Source of the DNA: Berberis thunbergii
Lineage: Eukaryota > Streptophyta > Magnoliopsida > Ranunculales > Berberidaceae
DNA length: 64,000 bases
Assembly: GCA_003290165.1 (NCBI GenBank)
Contig: QNQO01000796.1
Location: 310,001-374,000, forward strand
Reading direction: 5' to 3'
A program made the position numbers and the translations under genes. The notes beneath the pieces were generated by a model. That model was not told where the DNA came from and did no database searches. It saw only the letters and a list, made by a program, of their open reading frames with translations. Shown one piece after another: positions 45,016 to 55,071 of this stretch. Numbering within the stretch: the first letter of the stretch is position 1; every line of letters begins with the position of its first letter.

Positions 45016-45910
45016 ATGTTCATGTTCTTGGGCAAATCTAGCAAGAAGTCTCAGGTAACACTTCTTCCCCCTTCTCTTGTATTTCTGATTCAATCGATCG
45101 ATGTTCATGTTCTCTGTTTCTCGATCTTGTGTAGGTCGTTGCAGCCACCCCTGATTCTGCAAAATCTTCAAAGAAAGGTTTGGTTTGCTTTTTATCTTTC
45201 GATTCTTTTCGTTGCTTGGATTAGAGTCTTATTCGTGTTCGGTTCGGTCCGGACTGATTAATTAGTGTTGGTGTTTTGTGGTTGTTGTTCGATTTAATAG
45301 GCAACAAGAGAGAGGCTGATGTACCAATCGAGGAAATAGTGGCTATGAAGGAGTAGAAGTTGGAAGAGAAGGTCGTTATCAAGAAGAAGAAGAAGGAAGA
45401 GACCAGTAGTTCCGAGGATGAGGATTCTTAATGATGTAAGTGTTTTTTGTTACAACATTGTTAATGGCGGCTTGTTTTATTAGTCTGAAGATTTTTTGAA
45501 AAAAATTAAATCATACCTTTTTCTATATGGGGTTTTGTTAATTCGGTGTAGGAGCCTGGTGTTCCTTCAAATAAAAAACCTGTTTTAGTTTCTAAGAATG
45601 CTTCTGTTAAAGGAAAGCTTGAAACCAGCAGTTCTGATTCTTCTGATTCTGATTATGATGTGAGTGCTTACTCATTCTTGATCTAACAATCATAGAAAAA
45701 AAAGTGTTTTTTTTTTCATTATTTAGGATGTTTTAGTGTAGATTTACAAATGAAAATTAGAGTGTTTTCTATGGGAGTTGTTTCTTGTGTGTGTTGTAGG
45801 AGCCTATTGTTAAGAAACAACAACCAGTTTCTAAGAAACCTGTAAAGGGAAAGGCGGATACTAGCAGTTCTGATTCTTCGGATTCGGACAGTTACGACGA
45901 ATCTGACGAC
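45016..45910 (+). pseudogene. Captured nucleolin N-terminal fragment (five exons)
   Basis: Exons at about 45016-45054, 45135-45177, 45301-45435, 45552-45659 and 45800-45910 are separated by GT-AG introns. They encode GKSSKKSQ, VVAATPDSAKSSKK, a basic run (VVIKKKKKEETSSSEDEDS), VKGKLETSSSDSSDSDYD and VKGKADTSSSDSSDSDSYDE. Alternating Lys-rich and Ser/Asp-rich blocks are the N-terminal part of plant nucleolin, which acts in rRNA gene chromatin and processing. The native start before GKSS reads TTG; an in-frame ATG 12 bases upstream could replace it. Exon 3 has a TAG and ends in TAA-TGA, so the reading frame is dead. The RNA-binding domains are not present. Leader-like sequence upstream (44880-45015) suggests the promoter side came along. 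Confidence 0.82.
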
Positions 45911-46142
45911 GTGAGTGCTTGGCTATACTACATTAAATCCTTTGTAGATCAAGATACATGACTAGTTCAAGTAAATATGTATCCATATATTTCTAAGATA
46001 TATGGTTATATACTACACTATTAATGTAGGATATTGTGAATTGAGAACAACAATTGACCAAAATTTTCTCATATAGCTTCTAAGTTCAAAGTCCATTTGC
46101 TGATATTTATGATCCAAACTTGGCAATTTTTGTGACTTTCAG

Positions 46143-46714
46143 GGAAGACTGTAATCACCAGTGATCATGCACTCAAACTGGAGACAGTTCCTGATTGGAT
46201 AGCTATTGTAGGCAGTGGTTACATTGGCCTTGAGTTCAGTGATGTCTATACAGCACTTGGAAGTGAGGTAAGGATACTTATGATTTTGTACATATCATTA
46301 AGTTTACACAAGTTTGAAGATTTATTTTTCCTTCGCATTTTTTAACATTACATGCAAATCGGATGATCCTCGTCGTAGTAAACCTTTATGTCACTTAATA
46401 CAGTTCAATGCAGTAACATTTTCGCGACCTTTGTGAAACTAGCTAACCATGGGTAGTGGCAGGTCACTTTTGTTGAAGCACTAGATCAGCTCATGCCTGG
46501 ATTTGATCCTGAAATTGCAAAGCTTGCCCAAAGAGTACTTATAAATCCAAGGAAAATTGATTACTATACTGGTGTATTTGCAAGCAAGGTATAACATGTT
46601 TAACACTACTCAATGCATATTTTGTTATAAGACCAATGTATCAGAATTTCAATGGTATTACTTTTGCAGATCACTCCGGCAAAGGATGGAAAACCCGTCC
46701 AAATTGAGCTTATT
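46143..46714 (+). pseudogene. LPD: Captured plastid dihydrolipoyl dehydrogenase fragment
   Basis: Three exons: 46143-46267, 46463-46588 and 46670-about 46714. They encode [60 protein letters not shown] and [24 protein letters not shown] is the GxGxxG NAD-binding fold of E3. The wording is that of the plastid pyruvate dehydrogenase E3 (LPD1/LPD2), which reoxidises lipoate for fatty-acid supply. Exon borders are clean GT-AG. The third exon stops abruptly and runs into unrelated T-rich DNA, the capture boundary. The catalytic disulfide and dimer domains are absent. Confidence 0.9.
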
Positions 46715-47104
46715 GTGTTGTTTTCTCACTATTTCTTCTTCTATTTCTTCCAGTATCTTCGCTCTCTTATTACAGATCCGTCTTCTTCTCTTTTTGTGAA
46801 AATACTAAACAACACTCATATTTCGATCTTCCAATCTCAAAACTCATATGATCTATATTGGATAATTTTGCGCTTCATTTTCTGAATTCAAGAATTTGCT
46901 GCGGAAAGAAGAAGCTTTGTACAATAACATTGATTTGATTGCAAAGTTTAGTTGCATGTGTTTGTAATTTGTTCAAGTTTAATCTTATGGTGAGTTTATT
47001 CTACCTCTGCTTCTACAAATTTTTTAAGCTTTATAATTATGTGATCTGACTGAAAACTGATTGGTTTTCTTGAAATGATTTGACCAGTTTTTTTGGTTGG
47101 TTTT

Positions 47105-47244
47105 GTTTAGATCAAAAAATTTATGTAGATAGAACTCATAGAAGAAAGTATTTGATTTATAATTGGTCTGTAGAAAGAAGTAGATTACATTTGTTTCCAA
47201 ATCACCAATTATTAGCTCGAAGTTTCAACACTGCAATTCTTCAG
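47105..47244 (+). pseudogene. Unidentified exon-like segment in the CACTA element
   Basis: It lies between TTTTGTTTAG and CAG-GTTGG, in a frame reading KIYVDRTHRRKYLIYNWSVE and LHLFPNHQLLARSFNTAILQ. The splice-like borders and open frame suggest a captured exon. I do not recognise the gene. Confidence 0.35.
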
Positions 47245-47795
47245 GTTGGTTGGTTACTTATTTGTTTGCTTCCTCTAGCATACTTATATATATATATTTC
47301 TAATCTAATCTAATCTAATCAAATACACTAATCGATCACATCAGATCAGATCCTGCCCAGTAGAGGATCGATCCGGATGATGCTCACTTAATTATTCAAT
47401 TCTACACTCTACCTACCTCTTCCTTCTTTAGGGACCCACTAAAACCTCAACCATCTCCTACCTTGCTTCCTTGTCCATGCCCATTGCATAAAACTTGTTT
47501 GATTACCACTTCTAACAGCTAGAAATCATCAAGGTCTTAGTGACAAGTCCAGGTAATTAGTCGCATCATAAATACAATTACTCATATTACCATACTTATT
47601 TGCTCTCTCATCACACTTATATGCACATCTAACAACACATCACATCCTTTGAGATAGATTATTAGTGTTGTGTGGAATTTTATTTATTTAGTATTTTTGT
47701 TTGTTATTGAAATGAAATAAATTAATTGTGACATCTGTTCTTATTGTGGGTTTGTTGTGCCTGCCAATCCATTGCTACCTCCATTTCTTGACCAG

Positions 47796-48188
47796 TCTAT
47801 CTTGGTAAGTAGTTAACATTCTTCTTTCCTTCATATGTTCATGGTTGCGATCAATGTGGAATAATAGTGTATAGTGTTGGTTCTGTTGGATGATGGATCA
47901 GGTGGATATGATAAGGAAGAAAAGGCAGCAAGGGCATATGATTTAGCAGCACTCAAATACTGGGGTCCTACAACTCATATTAACTTCTCTGTAAGTTTGC
48001 CACTCTCTCAAATGGACAAATTTTCATTTGCTCAAGGTGTGAGACAGCTTCATTTGCTAATGTTAATTTTGTGTGTTTGAATTAATTAACTCTTTAATAT
48101 TAATTGATCATCAGCTTGCTTGTTATGAAAAAGAACTAGAAGAGATGCAAAACATGACTAGACAGGAATTTATAGCAAACTTAAGAAG
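47796..48188 (+). pseudogene. Captured AINTEGUMENTA/PLETHORA-type AP2 fragment
   Basis: Exons at 47796-47804 (9 bp, TCTATCTTG), 47902-47990 (89 bp) and 48115-48188 (74 bp), with GT-AG introns. They encode (V)[32 protein letters not shown] and YEKELEEMQNMTRQEFIANL. This is the end of the first AP2 DNA-binding domain and the linker towards the second one in ANT-type transcription factors. The 9-bp microexon and the 89- and 74-bp exons are typical of this family. The first part of AP2-R1 and all of AP2-R2 are missing. The family controls meristem and organ growth; this fragment cannot bind DNA normally. Confidence 0.92.
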
Positions 48189-48304
48189 GTAAGATACGTT
48201 CCTCATCTTAGATCTAGCTATCACATTTTCTTAAGAGCTAGCTTTTGTATTTGATAATATAGTTAATCTAATTTGTTGATTTCAATTTAAATGAAATGAA
48301 ATAA

Positions 48305-48365
48305 ATCATCGGTGTCACCTATAAGGATGGTGTCATCCTGGGCACTGATTCCAGAACCAGCACAG
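48305..48365 (+). pseudogene. Captured exon of a 20S proteasome beta-1-type subunit
   Basis: It encodes IIGVTYKDGVILGTDSRTST, followed by a GT donor. This matches the strand after the catalytic threonine in the beta-1 (PBA1) subunit, where the motif is GVTYxxGVVLGADSRTST. The catalytic Thr and the rest of the protein are absent. Only one exon is seen. Assignment to beta-1 rather than beta-2 rests on DSRTST. Confidence 0.7.
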
Positions 48366-48496
48366 GTGACTTTGATTACACCCTATTCTGATTCTCTGCC
48401 ATCAGATTTATACAGTTGCAGATGTTCTGATTCTAACATGCGTATTTTTTACCAATTTGTCGCAAGATTTGATTTTTATTTTGTTCACATTGTCAG

Positions 48497-48707
48497 GTCC
48501 CAAAGAAAATCTGGTGCATTATATAAGGGTGTACTAGATCATGAAGAGCTCATCATTTTTGTGTTCTCCCTCTGCTCATTTATACCTCCTAAAAACTCTC
48601 CATCAGTACAACTTGAGCTCTGTAGAGACTCACAGACTCATGAGCTATACTTCCCCATAATAGGGATTTTTTTAGGGTTAGGTTTTCAGACATATAGGAC
48701 TATGTAG
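48497..48707 (+). pseudogene. Unidentified exon-like segment after the proteasome fragment
   Basis: After CACATTGTCAG the frame reads SQRKSGALYKGVLDHEELII and stays open to 48707. The acceptor-like border and early codons look exon-like, but I cannot assign a gene. The later hydrophobic part is probably non-coding. Confidence 0.3.
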
Positions 48708-49411
48708 TGAATGGTTTTTCTTTCTTTTCCTCTATTCTTCTATTTTAAGTTGGTGAAAGTAACTTCATTTTGGGGAAGACAATAAATATAACAATGTTTT
48801 TGTTCATTGCAAATTTTAGTATCAGTGAACATATGTGTGTCCTCTTTTAGTCATATTATTTGCCTGACACATTGTCAGGGATGTACGTAGCTAAAAATTT
48901 GAATGCGCTCTCTATGTTTAAGCTTTTAGAATTTAGAACTTGAGGAGAAATCTGAAATCGAAATGCTTGGAGTTATTGAAAGGTTTTTCATCAGTTTCAT
49001 CCACGACTGTTCTGAAATATTAAGCTCCATGACTCAATGTCATGATTCTTTCCTTGTGTTTATTTTTTACATTGTATACGAGTATGTTTAAAAAGCCCTT
49101 TTCTAGTTTTTATTCCTTAAAGAAAATGATTTTGCAATCGCATTTTGACCATGCAACTTTATTTATATATTTTACTTTTACTTTTTTCTGTTAATTGTCA
49201 TCGAAAAATGCAGTCTACGTCTATAAGACAATAATTCGTTTGACTCAATCATGCATGTTACGCAATCAAAAGTCTGGCCTCTCAGTTACATGTATAAGCA
49301 GGCATATTTCTGAGTATGTTTGCATGCGTGTTTGTCCTCAGAAGTATGCATATTATTATGTGAATCATGTGTTTGCATCGTCATGACTCACCAATGCCAT
49401 GAATTACACAG

Positions 49412-49656
49412 GCTGCGAACTGCTGATACAACTCTACGGGATTCTTTTGCATACACCTGGTGTGTTTGGGGGACGGTTCAGTGGTGCTGGATTTAGAGGG
49501 TGTTGTCTTGCATTTGTCGATTCAAATCATGCAAATGAAGCTGCTGCATTTGTCAGAGAAGAATACCTTAAGCAACAACCTGAACTTGCTAGTCACCTTG
49601 ACCAAAACACGGCTGTGCTAATCTGTGAAGCAGGTGACTCTGCTCATGTAATATAG
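49412..49656 (+). pseudogene. GALAK: Captured last exon of galacturonokinase
   Basis: The acceptor ACACAG is followed by GCELLIQLYGILLHTPGVFG and GRFSGAGFRGCCLAFVD, then an alpha-helical end, HLDQNTAVLICEAGDSAHVI, and a TAG. FSGAGFRGC is GHMP kinase motif 3 in the form used by plant galacturonokinase, which makes galacturonate-1-phosphate for cell-wall sugar salvage. The exon is unbroken, with its native stop. The ATP-binding motif 2 and substrate-binding exons are missing, so no enzyme can be made. Confidence 0.9.
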
Positions 49657-50017
49657 TCAGTATGTGTTCAATATCCATAAACATTCATGTATTTGTTGAT
49701 TTTTTGTTTGTTATTCGTTTCATCGTATGAAAATATATTCAGTTATTCCATTCTCTATGTTGAGCTACCTCGCTATTTTCCTCTGCTATTTTCCTCGCTA
49801 TTTTTTTGTAATATTTTGGTTTTCAATCTGGAATTTTGTTTACTGACAAGTTATGCTTGATTTGTAGTTGCTATTGCTTTTGCTTTTATTTGTATGGATA
49901 TATGTTTGGTCAAAAGTTTTCATATATGTAATTGTAATGCATTAACGAGTCGAGCGGTCTAGTAAAATGTTAACATTGCCAATTTAAAATTAACATTTTA
50001 CTACACTGATTGTATAG

Positions 50018-50428
50018 TTTGGAGACGATGAGTTTGGCCACATGTTGGTGAACATACTAAAGAGCAACGAGGTGAATGCTGACGGAGTATGTTATGACAA
50101 GGATGCAAGGACTGCATTGGCTTTCATTACGTTGAAGAAAAATGGGGAGAGGGAGTTCATGTTTTACAGGAACCCTAGTGCAGATATGCTATTGATGGAG
50201 TCAGAGCTAAACATGGACCTCATTAAGAAGGCCAAGATCTTCCATTATGGATCCATCAGCCTCATCACTGAACCATGCAAATCAGCTCATATCTCTGCCA
50301 TGAAAGCAGCTAAGAGTGCTGGTGTTTTACTTTCCTATGATCCTAATGTACGTTTGCCACTTTGGCCTTCTGCTGAGGCAGCTCGCCAAGGCATTAAGAG
50401 CAACTGGAAAGAAGCTGATTTCATCAAG
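50018..50428 (+). pseudogene. Captured fructokinase exon (137 codons, open)
   Basis: It starts after TGTATAG with [14 protein letters not shown] and runs open to a GT donor after EADFIK. It contains [49 protein letters not shown] and [20 protein letters not shown]. These are the middle blocks of plant fructokinase (pfkB/ribokinase fold), which phosphorylates fructose from sucrose cleavage. The C-terminal ATP-binding and DTxGAGD catalytic region is missing. The uninterrupted frame argues for a recent capture. Confidence 0.93.
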
Positions 50429-51128
50429 GTTGGTTTCTTTGGGCCAGGTTAGGTTTTTGATGTATTGTTAATTTATGTTAAACAATATTGTTAATGGCTG
50501 CATAAAAGTAGAGTTCCAGGTATGTATGCCACATCAGTTTAACATACGGCAATATGAAATCATGATACATGGAAGTGGTTGGTGATTAAGAGATGCATGT
50601 TTCATGATAGTGTTAATCTAATGATTATGTCAAAAGATTAGGAGAAGGGTTGATAGTGAGACTAGCCTAGGACACTACCCAATGCTCGAAATCAGATGGA
50701 TTAGTAGAAATAGTAAATCTCCATTTGAATGACTGTTTCTTGGAGAAAATCATTTCTCTATTGCTAATAAAAGTTGATCGATGTTTTCTTCATTTAACTA
50801 TTTGCTAAACCATCCCTTTAAGGCTATTTGTGTATAGTACATGCATGTCATATGCTTGCACTTTTTTTTTTTTTTGATGTGTACTTATTTGTATATATAG
50901 TACAAGTAACATGTTTGTACTTATTGTGTACTTGCTGGAATGCTGCATTCTAACCTTAGGGTGTAATGAACCATCAAGCTATTTGTATTTGTATTGTCTC
51001 GAACTCCTACCCCTCTTTCATTATGCAAGTATATGTATTTCTACAAAATATCCTCCTCTTCCCTTAAAATTGTTGATTTTCAGCTCAGAGTCCTTGGTAA
51101 TGTTGTTTGTTGCTTTTTCAAAATTGTA

Positions 51129-51203
51129 GTCTTGTGTATTTGGAGAAATACCTTCACTGACGGACAGACATGCGCCAGCTCTGGGATCTTACAAGAGATG
51201 TCC
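51129..51203 (+). pseudogene. Unidentified 75-bp exon-like segment
   Basis: AAAATTGTAG precedes a frame reading CVFGEIPSLTDRHAPALGSY and KRCP, followed by GGTATGG as a donor. A further short exon-like piece with VRTDLSGDTCKDL lies near 51483-51522. Origin unknown. Confidence 0.3.
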
Positions 51204-52377
51204 TGGTATGGTTTCCATTTTCCAAGCTCACTAAGGATGGGTTACCTTTCAACCCGTTTATGAATTTTTCTGGACAGATTTTCCTTTTTTATGTGTGAAT
51301 CATGCTAGTCAAAGTATATGAAATAATCATATGCTATTTCTCTTGTGTGACAACTTTTCCATTTTCTTTGTGAACTTTCCCTCATTACGTGTCTATGCTA
51401 TAAAAATATAATTTCGTATACTTAACTTTGTATGCTTATGCACTGAGGTATATATATCTTTTCTTTCGAAATTAGATTAGAGTAAGAACTGATCTATCTG
51501 GTGACACTTGCAAGGACCTGGTAACTGTAAAAAATGGTGCATATGTAGTTGCTCCAGTATCATTTTGTTTCTTTAATCCAGCTTTGTTCAGCCTATTTTC
51601 CATTAATTTCATGCAGCATTATCATTATACTGTTTTCACCATAGTGTGCTCATGATGGAGCTTGTCCATTAGAGAATACTGGAAAATGATGACAGGATGG
51701 TTCCCGTGAATATATGATATCGTAGTTGTTGTTTTCAGATATTTGCTAAGGATTTACCTTGGAGTTTTCTAATGTCTAACTGGAGGCATTCATCTTGTGA
51801 TGTGTTGTTTAAGCTGGTTCTGTAATTGGTTAGACTGCTTTATGCATGGATCCATTGATAAGCCTGTTTGCTTGGACACTAATATGAACTGCTAGGAATC
51901 CTAATGCTCGAAATCCTATATGATATCATGATTCACTAACACTAGCCTAGGACAGTGTCGTCTTTCGCTAGAAATTGGAAACACTTAGTCTTTTAGCTAG
52001 TTATGTAGATATACTTTGTTGCCAATGATCAAATAAGTAACAACCTTATTGCAACTGTTTTTTGCTTCCAGACAATTATTGGTTAACCTATCCTATTGCA
52101 TATATATAATTATCTTCCCCACCAACCTACCCTTGAATTAGATTCTGTAACTTAGGTCCACTGTAAAGGTATAATTTGTTCACTTGAATGCTATTCTAAA
52201 AAGAGTGGATTTCGTCAAGTTGCGATAAGTTATTTAACTTGAAATTTTTTTTCACCGAGTAACTAACAAACTCATCTTATTTGAACTTTTAAACCACAAG
52301 CTACATACTTACTACAAAGTCAACTTCTATTTTGGTGTATTATCATTTTGATGCTTAATCAATTTGTGTCCTTCAAG

Positions 52378-52467
52378 GTTGATTCAAGTGGTGAGGTAGA
52401 GGATGATGGAGTTGAAGATGAATACCAGCTTGAAGATGTTGAGGTTGTTGCAGCTGATTATGTGTTG
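52378..52467 (+). pseudogene. Captured coatomer gamma-subunit (gamma-COP) exon
   Basis: After CTTCAAG the frame reads VDSSGEVEDDGVEDEYQLED followed by VEVVAADYVL. This acidic stretch and ADYxLKV continuation belong to the appendage region of plant gamma-COP in COPI vesicle coats. Similarity stops after YVL, where unrelated sequence begins. The rest of the protein is absent. Confidence 0.82.
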
Positions 52468-52654
52468 ATTGCGTCTCTCGTAGCAGCAGCAACAACATTG
52501 TTTCACTTTCTTTGTATTTGAGATATTTAAGTTTGTGTGTGTCATTGTATTTGAGAGATTTTGACTCAATGTAATACATTTTCTTATTAATTACATTACT
52601 TTGTATGCATTATTTGATAGATTTTGACTCAATGACTCAAAGTCATTTGATAGC

Positions 52655-52722
52655 AAAAAAAAAAAAAAATTTAAAAAAAATTTAAAAAAAAAAAAAAAAA
52701 AATTTTTTTTTTTTTTTTTTTT
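52655..52722. repeat. A/T homopolymer block
   Basis: Runs of A interrupted by TTT, then about 24 T residues, directly before the right subterminal repeats. Length may be unreliable in an assembly. Confidence 0.85.
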
Positions 52723-53030
52723 TTGCCACGGTTTTAAACCGTGGCTAACTATTGCAACGGCTACAAACCGTGGCTAGGGTTAGCCACGGCTTAAAACCGT
52801 TGCTAATATCTAGACCTTGTCACGGCTTAAAACCGTTGCTATTGTTGCCACGGCTAAAAACCGTTGCTAATTTCTGAAAATCACGCCCCCCATTCAAGCA
52901 TAAAACCGTTGCTACAATTTTAGCAACGGTTTTTAGCCGTTACAAATAATTTCGCGACGCCCCTGTAGTCCACGGCTCTTAGCCGTGGCAATGGCTTACG
53001 CCCACGGTACAGAACCGTTGCTAATGGGGG
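52722..53030. repeat. Right subterminal repeats of the CACTA element
   Basis: Dense AACCGTGGC/AACCGTTGC motifs. The reverse complement aligns closely with the left end of the CACTA element at 61916, including ACCGTGGGCGTAAGCCATTG and GCTAAGAGCCGTGGACTACA. Confidence 0.85.
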
Positions 53031-53743
53031 GTTTTTGGTGTAGTGTTTATGGCTATTCACAATTAAAATTTTTGTCATTATGACATGCTCCTACTTTTTT
53101 GCTTTCAATGCATTTTTATGTAATTGCAAATAGTAAAGAAATGAATTGCTGGTTCACAAGAGGTATAAAACCTCCAATAAAAAAATATTTGAAATTTATA
53201 TCTAAAATAATAACTATAGAATTCAACAAAAATATATACCATTAGCAAACTCGTACAAGATTTGAGCCTTATATAAACCATTTTCTATGAAATTGTATTA
53301 AGATCATATTATGTTCGCTAATTTCAAAATTTTTAGCTTCAACTAGATACTTATCGTAGTTATTTTATGACTTTAGTTTTATATTATAGTTATTACGCTC
53401 GCTTGCTTCTTGTCAAGGTTATCGATATTGTGATCCTAGTTTGGCTTAAAATTGGACTATACTAGATTCAAGCGTTACTTCAACGTCAGGCCTATACCAT
53501 AAGTATTAGTAAGAAATATTATCTATTAGCCGGGTCATGCACCCATGTGTCTCACAACAACAGAACAGAACTAGTATATGAAATGTACTTTTGATAGTTG
53601 TATTTTTTATTATTTAGTAGCCCAGATAAGAATTTTTTTGGCTCCCCCTTGATAACTATTATTATCAATTAATAATTATTTGTCATTTCGCGCCCCCCCC
53701 CCCCCCCCTTGACTAAATTCCTGGGTCCGCCACTGTGTGTACC

Positions 53744-54342
53744 TGTAAGTTAGGGGTCTCGTTGTTCAATTCCCAAGGGATTTGTAACAACCATTTTTGT
53801 GTTTTATTATGATTTTTACCAACAACACCACATCTATGATTTTAATAGACGGTTCAATAGAATGCCCATTGAATCCTTTTTCCCAAACCAGCCATTAAAT
53901 CCTTCTACTCACTATTACTACTAACTTAATCTTAACTTTGAGAGGAACGTGATTTTATGTATATTTAGGTTTCTATACAATAGTTATTAGGGCTTGTAAG
54001 AAGTGCATCACCTGAAACAACAACAATATAAAATAGAAAGATCGAAGAGCATTCAAAATCATGAGTTGAGTAGTCAATAGACTTTAACCCACATTTTCCA
54101 TAAGATTCTTTCACTCTCTTCTTTTACGTAGAACAAAACTTTGTGTTCTTCTCCCCTATTTTATATATAAGATAATTTTGCTAACTAATTTACCCTAGGT
54201 TAAACTCATATATTAGATTCTATTTTTAGGGTTTCCTAATTTGGCAAAACACACCCATATGCATACACACATACATTTTTTTTAATTATTTTTGCAAACT
54301 AAAAAGAAAACCAATTTTTTATACAATATAGAAAATTATAAT
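53744..54342. other. Unassigned AT-rich spacer
   Basis: No gene or element boundary seen between the hAT-like element and element G. Confidence 0.5.
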
Positions 54343-55020
54343 TGATGATGCATCAAACCGTCCTCTGATTAGCACTGTACACGCGTCATGATAATCTCGT
54401 TCAACATAAAAAAAAGGTCTGATTGCACGCTCAAACTAGCAAGGTCCAGATAACGTTAAACACACGATTCGTAGGATCTAGAAGGTCAAACCCCACACGT
54501 AACGCGGTCAAACCCAATACTCGTAAGCCCTGATAAGGAAAGTATCTGAGGGATCGACCCAAGATAGGCAGGCCAACAATACTTTCGTTTCAAATAGTAA
54601 ATAAATATTGAAGTATAAGTCGGGCAAGGAAACTTCCTTGCATGGAGAACACTCAGAAAGGGAAACCTCTCCCGTAGATTTAGTAGCACAAGTTGTGTAG
54701 GAAAACTTTTCTACATGGACAACTCCCAATAAGCAAAGGATCTCTAGCAAGATCTATTTCCTTAAACTATGCCACCAAAGGCCGAGTTGAACAAGGACTC
54801 TCAACTATAAAAGGGAGATAAGCTCGATGAACAAAGGTACGCTACAAAAACCCTAATTACAGCTTTAAGCCTCTCCTAAGATTTATCTGACTTGAGCATT
54901 GAAGTTTCATCAACCACCACACGATGGTCCTTGGCTTATGTGTGTTCCATGTGCAACTTCAGGTAAAGGCGAAACAGGAGAGGTAAAGGCAAAATAGGAG
55001 AGCTGAAATCAATTACATCA
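54343..55020 (+). repeat. 5' LTR of element G (678 bp)
   Basis: It starts TGATGATGCATCAAACCGTCC and ends GAAATCAATTACATCA. It aligns with the A LTR (6352-7028). A TATA-like ACTATAAAAGGG is at about 54805. Confidence 0.85.
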
Positions 55021-55071
55021 GTTTTGCACCGTCCGTGGGGGAATGATAGAGTTCCTCAGAAGAAGCCAAAA

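Larger units (their letters stand above)
44323..53045 (+). mobile_element. 8.7-kb non-autonomous CACTA element with captured host gene fragments
   Basis: The ends CACTACACCAAAATGCCC and GGGGTTTTTGGTGTAGTG are flanked by TTT on both sides (44320-44322 and 53046-53048), the 3-bp duplication of CACTA elements. Subterminal arrays of GCCACGGTT-AAACCGTGGC occupy 44340-44720 and 52722-53030. Between them lie pieces of at least seven host genes, all on the plus strand and with introns kept: nucleolin, plastid LPD, AP2/ANT, proteasome beta, galacturonokinase, fructokinase and gamma-COP. No TNP2 or TNP1 transposase is seen, so it needs a helper. Confidence 0.92.
43980..53735. mobile_element. hAT-like element carrying a nested CACTA element
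   Basis: The ends CAGGGGCGGACCTA and GGGTCCGCCACTG are inverted repeats. TGTGTACC flanks both sides (43972-43979 and 53736-53743), a perfect 8-bp target duplication. Without the CACTA element it would be about 1.03 kb, close in size and start sequence to the 24053 element. No transposase. The right end has a run of about 17 C residues at 53692-53708. Confidence 0.85.

Noticed and set aside
44323..53045. Autonomous CACTA transposon
   Set aside because: No frame resembles TNP2 or TNP1; all recognisable coding pieces are host gene fragments.
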